Below, in pieces: positions 41,991-46,235 of a DNA stretch of 46,235 nucleotides (within the stretch, counting starts at the first letter, position 1; each line of letters starts with the position of its first letter). The position numbers and the translations under genes were made by a program. Source of the DNA: Gammaproteobacteria bacterium UBA3067 (lineage in GTDB: Bacteria; Pseudomonadota; Gammaproteobacteria; Pseudomonadales; UBA3067); NCBI GenBank assembly GCA_002366835.1, contig DFBZ01000064.1, forward strand, positions 1 through 46,235. Reading direction: 5' to 3'. The notes below the pieces were generated by a model. It was not told where the DNA came from, made no database searches, and saw only the letters and a list, made by a program, of their open reading frames with translations.

Positions 41991-44900
41991 GTGACGGTGT
42001 ATCAATTACTAACAAAGCTTGGTGAAGCAGAAATCAAGCTGTGGGTTGAACAGGGTGAGCTGCGCTTTCGCGCACCAAAGGGCGCGCTAACGCCAGACTT
42101 GCGAGAGCAGGTGGTTGCGCAAAAGTCGGAGCTAATTCAATTCCTGCAACAAAGCCGAAGTGGTGAAGCGCTTAAGCAGCGCAACATTCAGGCGGTATCC
42201 CGTTCAGTGCCCATTCCTCTTTCCTTCGGGCAGGAGCGTTTATGGTTTCTCAGCCAACTTGAGCCAGAAAGTAGCGCCTACCATATTCCCATACTGCTGG
42301 AACTCAGCGGCGCGTTAGACCCCCATAAGCTGGATGCAGCACTGGGAGAGGTGACCAAGCGCCACGAAATTTTGCGCACGCTGATGGTGGCAAAGGACAA
42401 CGCCTCCACCGCTGAGGGGCATCAGCAAGTGCTGCCGCAAGCACATTGGCCATTACATTATGAAGATATTAGCGCCTATAACGAGACAGATAAGGAAAGC
42501 CAGCGACGAAAGCTGATTGAAACAACGCGCAGTAGCGTATTTGTTTTAAACGAAGGGCCTTTGCTGCGCGCAGTTTTAATCAAGCTGGAAGAGCAGCGTT
42601 ATCAATTGATTCTGACTCTTCATCATATTATTTCAGATGGCTGGTCGATGGGGGTATTGGTGAAGGAGTTGATGTCACTGTATCTCGCCCAAGGCAGTGC
42701 ATCGCTTGATTTGTCGCAAGTCTTGCCGCCCCTGGCCATACAGTACGGGGATTACGCCCATTGGCAGCGAGAGTGGCTGGCAGGCAGTGAGAAAGAACAG
42801 CAGCTCGGCTACTGGTGTCACCAGCTAAAAGATTTGCCGGTGCTTGAACTACCGCTTGATAAACCTCGCCCTGCTGCATTGCATCCACGCGGCGATGCGC
42901 ACTTCTTTCACTGGCCAAAAGATCTTCATGACCAGGCGCGTAGTTATAGCCAGAAGCAGGGTGCAACGCTGTTTATGACACTGCTGGCAGCCTTTGAGGT
43001 ATTGCTGAACTCTTACAGCGGACAGGATGACTTTGCCGTAGGAACGCCCATTGCAAACCGCACCATGCCAGAGCAAGAAGCCCTTATTGGCTTTTTCGTG
43101 AACACCCTGGCTTTGCGCGCACAGGTGGATCAGCAGCAAAGTTTTGAAAGCCTGCTTCAAGCGGTTCAGCGCACTACATTGGAAGCCTACGCCCATCAAG
43201 ACCTGCCTTTTGAGCAGGTGGTAGAAGGGCTGAATGTCTCTCGCGAGTTGGCCTATACCCCTTTATTCCAGGTTATGTTCAGTTTGCAGAATGAAAGTGA
43301 TATTCAACTCGCACTGCCGGGGCTTCAAATATCTACACTGCCCCTTTCAAGACGAAGCAGTAAGTGCGACCTTAATCTGACTTTTACAGAAACACCGGCC
43401 GGTTTAAGGGGCGAGCTGGAATACAGCACCGAGCTTTTTAAGCCTGAAACTATAAGCCGTATGGAATCGCAGCTACAGCACTTGCTGGAGAATTTACTGG
43501 CTGCACCGCAGGTGCCGCTTTGTCAGGTTTCCATGTTATCTGCCCGTCAAAAGCAGCAGATTCTCACACAGTGGAACCCGCCAGCTTCCCAGCTTGGGGA
43601 GGTCGATGCGAACAACTATGGCCTCGCTGCCCTGTTTGAACAACAGGTGACTGAGCGCCCGCAAGCCATTGCCTTGCAGTGGGAGCAAACGCAGCTCAGC
43701 TATACGGCGCTCAATCAGCAGGCTAATCATTACGCGCAAAACCTGCTGAATTCTGGCCTTAAGCCAGGTCACGTCGTGGCGCTTTGCGGTCCGCGCTCAC
43801 CAGAGCGTATTGTCGCCTTGCTGGCCATCGTTAAAGTCGGTGCTGTTTATTTACCCCTGGAGACAGACCAAGCAGCAGGCCGACAGATGACCCTATTAAG
43901 CCAAGGCCAAGCAGCCTGGCTTATTGTGGAAGAACAACAAAATGCCGCATTTTCGGATTTATCCTCCATAGACTCTCCCCCCGTTTTGTTGCCTTACCCG
44001 CAAATTAAAGAAGGCCTGGAAGGTATCAAGAACCCTGGTTTGCCCGCCAGCCCAGAGCAGCGGGCCTATATTATGTTTACCTCTGGTTCGACGGGAGAAC
44101 CGAAGGGCATCGTTATTCCCCAGCGAGGCATTGTGCGTCTGGTGAAAGAGAATGGCTTTTTGGAATTAGGGCCGGATACCTGCTTACTGCATTACGCGCC
44201 ACTTGCGTTTGATGCCAGCACTTTTGAAATTTGGGGAGCCTTACTTAACGGTGGAAAGTTGGTGCTGCCCCCCTCCGGCCTGCTGGAGCTTGAGCAGTTA
44301 GGGGACATTATTCATCAATCAGGTGTGAATACCCTTTGGCTAACGGCGGCCTTGTTTCACGCCATGGCAGAACACCACCCGCAAGGCTTTGCACCGCTAA
44401 AAAACTTGCTCGCAGGTGGCGATCAGCTGAACCCACATGCGGTTAAACGCGTGATGTATCGTTATCCTCGCCTTACCTTTATTAATGGTTACGGGCCAAC
44501 GGAAAACACCACATTCACCAGCTGCCATGTTATGCACTCCCCCGACCAGGTGGGGCGAAGTGTTTCAATTGGCAAAGCTATAAACGGCACGCAGATTTAT
44601 GTGCTGAATCAGGCCCTTGAACCCCAAGCCGTAGGGGTGCCAGGAGAACTCTGCACCGCCGGAGAGGGTGTTGCCTTAGGCTATCTCAAAGCCGAAGAAA
44701 ACCACCAAGCATCCCAATCAGCAGCATTTATTGATAACCCTTTTGCCTACCTGCCAGGCCATGGCCCCACGCTTTATCGAACCGGAGACTTGGTGCGTTA
44801 TTTGGCAGATGGCTCGCTGGAATTTCTGGGGCGCATTGATCAACAGGTCAAAATCCGTGGCTTTAGAATTGAGCTGGGTGAAGTTGAAGCCGCCCTGAGC

Positions 44901-46235
44901 AGTTTGCCCTGGGTCAGTAACTGCGTCGTCGCAGTGCAGGAAAAGAACAAGCAAAAATATCTGGTGGCTTACCTAGAGGGTACGCAATCGCAAAAAGATA
45001 GCGTCTCTGAAAAAGAAGAGAATAGTCAGCAGGAGGCCTTGATTCAACGCACGCGCAGCCAGCTTAGCCGTTTACTTCCCGACTATATGCAGCCTGCCGC
45101 CTATGTATTGCTGGACACCTTGCCCGTCACCCGCAATGGCAAGGTGGATCGCAAAGCGCTACCGGCAGCCACGATAGGGGGGCAGGCGACCGCCGATGGC
45201 ACACCTTCAACGGAGCTGGAAGCAGAGCTATTTAGCATTTGGCAGGCCGTCTTAAATATTGATGAACTGGGTATCCACGATAACTTTTTTGAGCTGGGCG
45301 GCCACTCCCTGCTTGCCACCCAGGTGACATCAAGAGTGCGCAAAAAACTGGGTTACGAATTACCCGTTCGGGAAATGTTTGCCTCACCCACCATTGCCCA
45401 GTGTGCGGCTTGGTTAGTAGAGCATGGTCAGCATCATGGCGTTTCTGCGCAAACGGTGATGGTCAAACGTGCTGGGGGTGAAGCCACTCCGGCCACTTAT
45501 GCCCAGCGACGCTTATGGTTGCTGGAGCAGCTCAACCCCGGCTCCAGCGCCTACCTGATCCCAGCGGCGCTGCGAATACGCGGGCCTCTGGATATGCCGT
45601 GCGTAAACAAAGTGGTCAATGCCCTGATCGCTCGTCATGAAACCTTGCGCACCGCCATTGTGAAAGACGAAGCCAATGAAGAGGTCATACTGCATCAGCA
45701 AGTGTTTGATCACCTTACAGTGGATCTGCAGCGAGAAACTTACCTTGGCGAGGTAAACCCCCAAGCCATCCAGCAACTTATTGATGACGAAGCCGGGAAA
45801 AGCTTTGACCTTAGTCAGGCTCCGCTGATACGCATGCGCTTTCTCGCCCTCGACAAAGCGAACAATCAAAATGAAGCAAGCAGCGCGGAACAAGACACCT
45901 TGCTGTTGCTCACCATGCACCACATTATTTCCGACGGCTGGTCTATGTCGGTGTTTATCAAAGAGTTCACCGAACTCTACGAAGCATTTCGACATCATCG
46001 GGAAAACCCGCTTCCAGAGTTGGCGTTTCAATATGGAGATTATGCCTGTTGGCAGCAGCAATGGCTGGACGAAGCCCATCTACAAACGGCCCTGAATTTC
46101 TGGGTGGAACAAGTTTCTGGTAAAGACCCGGTACTGCAATTGCCGACGGATTTCCCTCGCCCTAATACGCCCTCTTCGCCAGGGGCCTTGATTCACCACA
46201 CTTTGCCGGTCTCGCTCACCCAGGACCTGTTGGCC
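41991..46235 (+). CDS. Non-ribosomal peptide synthetase, first 1415 residues (partial)
   Basis: Open from GTG at 41991 (an in-frame stop precedes it) to the window edge. Residues ~3-52 look like a TubC-type N-terminal docking domain (LTKLGEAEIKLWVEQGELRF). Condensation domain 1 (~70-500) has HHIISDG at 211-217. The adenylation domain (~545-1060) has TSGSTGEPKG at 697 and YGPTE. Its specificity residues read D-A-F-W-L-G-G-T-F plus the A10 Lys, matching published valine codes. The carrier domain has LGGHS with Ser1106. A second condensation domain (HHIISDG from 1310) begins the next module. The product is unknown. A docking domain on an initial C domain implies an upstream partner protein, or a lipid-starting C domain. 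Confidence 0.92.
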   Translation, partial: MTVYQLLTKLGEAEIKLWVEQGELRFRAPKGALTPDLREQVVAQKSELIQFLQQSRSGEALKQRNIQAVSRSVPIPLSFGQERLWFLSQLEPESSAYHIPILLELSGALDPHKLDAALGEVTKRHEILRTLMVAKDNASTAEGHQQVLPQAHWPLHYEDISAYNETDKESQRRKLIETTRSSVFVLNEGPLLRAVLIKLEEQRYQLILTLHHIISDGWSMGVLVKELMSLYLAQGSASLDLSQVLPPLAIQYGDYAHWQREWLAGSEKEQQLGYWCHQLKDLPVLELPLDKPRPAALHPRGDAHFFHWPKDLHDQARSYSQKQGATLFMTLLAAFEVLLNSYSGQDDFAVGTPIANRTMPEQEALIGFFVNTLALRAQVDQQQSFESLLQAVQRTTLEAYAHQDLPFEQVVEGLNVSRELAYTPLFQVMFSLQNESDIQLALPGLQISTLPLSRRSSKCDLNLTFTETPAGLRGELEYSTELFKPETISRMESQLQHLLENLLAAPQVPLCQVSMLSARQKQQILTQWNPPASQLGEVDANNYGLAALFEQQVTERPQAIALQWEQTQLSYTALNQQANHYAQNLLNSGLKPGHVVALCGPRSPERIVALLAIVKVGAVYLPLETDQAAGRQMTLLSQGQAAWLIVEEQQNAAFSDLSSIDSPPVLLPYPQIKEGLEGIKNPGLPASPEQRAYIMFTSGSTGEPKGIVIPQRGIVRLVKENGFLELGPDTCLLHYAPLAFDASTFEIWGALLNGGKLVLPPSGLLELEQLGDIIHQSGVNTLWLTAALFHAMAEHHPQGFAPLKNLLAGGDQLNPHAVKRVMYRYPRLTFINGYGPTENTTFTSCHVMHSPDQVGRSVSIGKAINGTQIYVLNQALEPQAVGVPGELCTAGEGVALGYLKAEENHQASQSAAFIDNPFAYLPGHGPTLYRTGDLVRYLADGSLEFLGRIDQQVKIRGFRIELGEVEAALSSLPWVSNCVVAVQEKNKQKYLVAYLEGTQSQKDSVSEKEENSQQEALIQRTRSQLSRLLPDYMQPAAYVLLDTLPVTRNGKVDRKALPAATIGGQATADGTPSTELEAELFSIWQAVLNIDELGIHDNFFELGGHSLLATQVTSRVRKKLGYELPVREMFASPTIAQCAAWLVEHGQHHGVSAQTVMVKRAGGEATPATYAQRRLWLLEQLNPGSSAYLIPAALRIRGPLDMPCVNKVVNALIARHETLRTAIVKDEANEEVILHQQVFDHLTVDLQRETYLGEVNPQAIQQLIDDEAGKSFDLSQAPLIRMRFLALDKANNQNEASSAEQDTLLLLTMHHIISDGWSMSVFIKEFTELYEAFRHHRENPLPELAFQYGDYACWQQQWLDEAHLQTALNFWVEQVSGKDPVLQLPTDFPRPNTPSSPGALIHHTLPVSLTQDLLA

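Noticed and set aside
1..46235. tRNA, rRNA or integrase/phage genes
   Set aside because: Looked for in the intergenic regions by eye; no cloverleaf, rRNA segment, integrase or transposase was recognised.

Overview
The window looks like a chromosomal segment of a Gram-negative, probably marine gammaproteobacterium. The signs are a full outer-membrane toolkit (TonB receptor, TolC, porins, an OprF-like OmpA protein), UbiA, a TtpC-type Ton system, c-di-GMP enzymes and a copper membrane monooxygenase. A relative of Halieaceae, Spongiibacteraceae or Cellvibrionaceae is my guess; no rRNA or other placement marker is present.

Layout. 1-5.3 kb: the C-terminal end of a giant VCBS/cadherin-repeat surface protein, then a membrane GGDEF-EAL protein. 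5.3-6.5 kb: about six and a half tandem copies of a ~183-bp unit, each with a long GTAGGTTG hairpin, between two convergent genes. 6.5-10.1 kb (minus): porin, a small PstS-like periplasmic protein and a TolC-family protein, with a 334-bp MITE-like element replacing the C-terminus of the PstS-like gene. 10.4-14.7 kb: LolA-like protein, two FtsX-type permeases and an ABC ATPase, with a second 333-bp element exactly at the stop/start junction of the first two genes. 14.9-23.8 kb: an OprC/NosA-type copper TonB receptor and a dedicated DUF3450-TtpC-ExbB-ExbD-TonB-TPR operon plus an outer-membrane barrel. 23.9-34.3 kb: mostly housekeeping and stress genes (OlsF-like acyltransferase, OsmC/Ohr, cytochrome c', OmpA, a cysteine-less glutaredoxin, UbiA, a membrane-anchored response regulator, TRAP permeases, thioesterase). 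34.7-38.2 kb: pmoC / pmoAB, a particulate (copper) hydrocarbon monooxygenase. 38.2-41.7 kb: degenerate HD-GYP protein, cNMP-rhodanese protein and a YcnI-like (DUF1775) copper-binding protein. 42.0 kb to the end: the first part of a non-ribosomal peptide synthetase that runs off the window.

The strongest integrated idea is a copper-supply system for the monooxygenase. The OprC-like receptor has the CxxxM...HxM copper motif. The YcnI-like protein and PmoB both expose an N-terminal histidine after signal cleavage. The receptor and the YcnI-like gene share an unusual 17-bp palindrome (14 of 17 positions identical) with the same geometry: it abuts a weak -35 and lies exactly 23 nt from a TAC(T/A)(A/C)T -10 box. 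This suggests one activator, possibly copper-responsive, controlling loci 27 kb apart.

The second major point is two ~333-bp non-autonomous elements flanked by CTAG. Removing either in silico restores a clean gene or operon junction. Function calls come from sequence reading and remembered family features; no database search was run.
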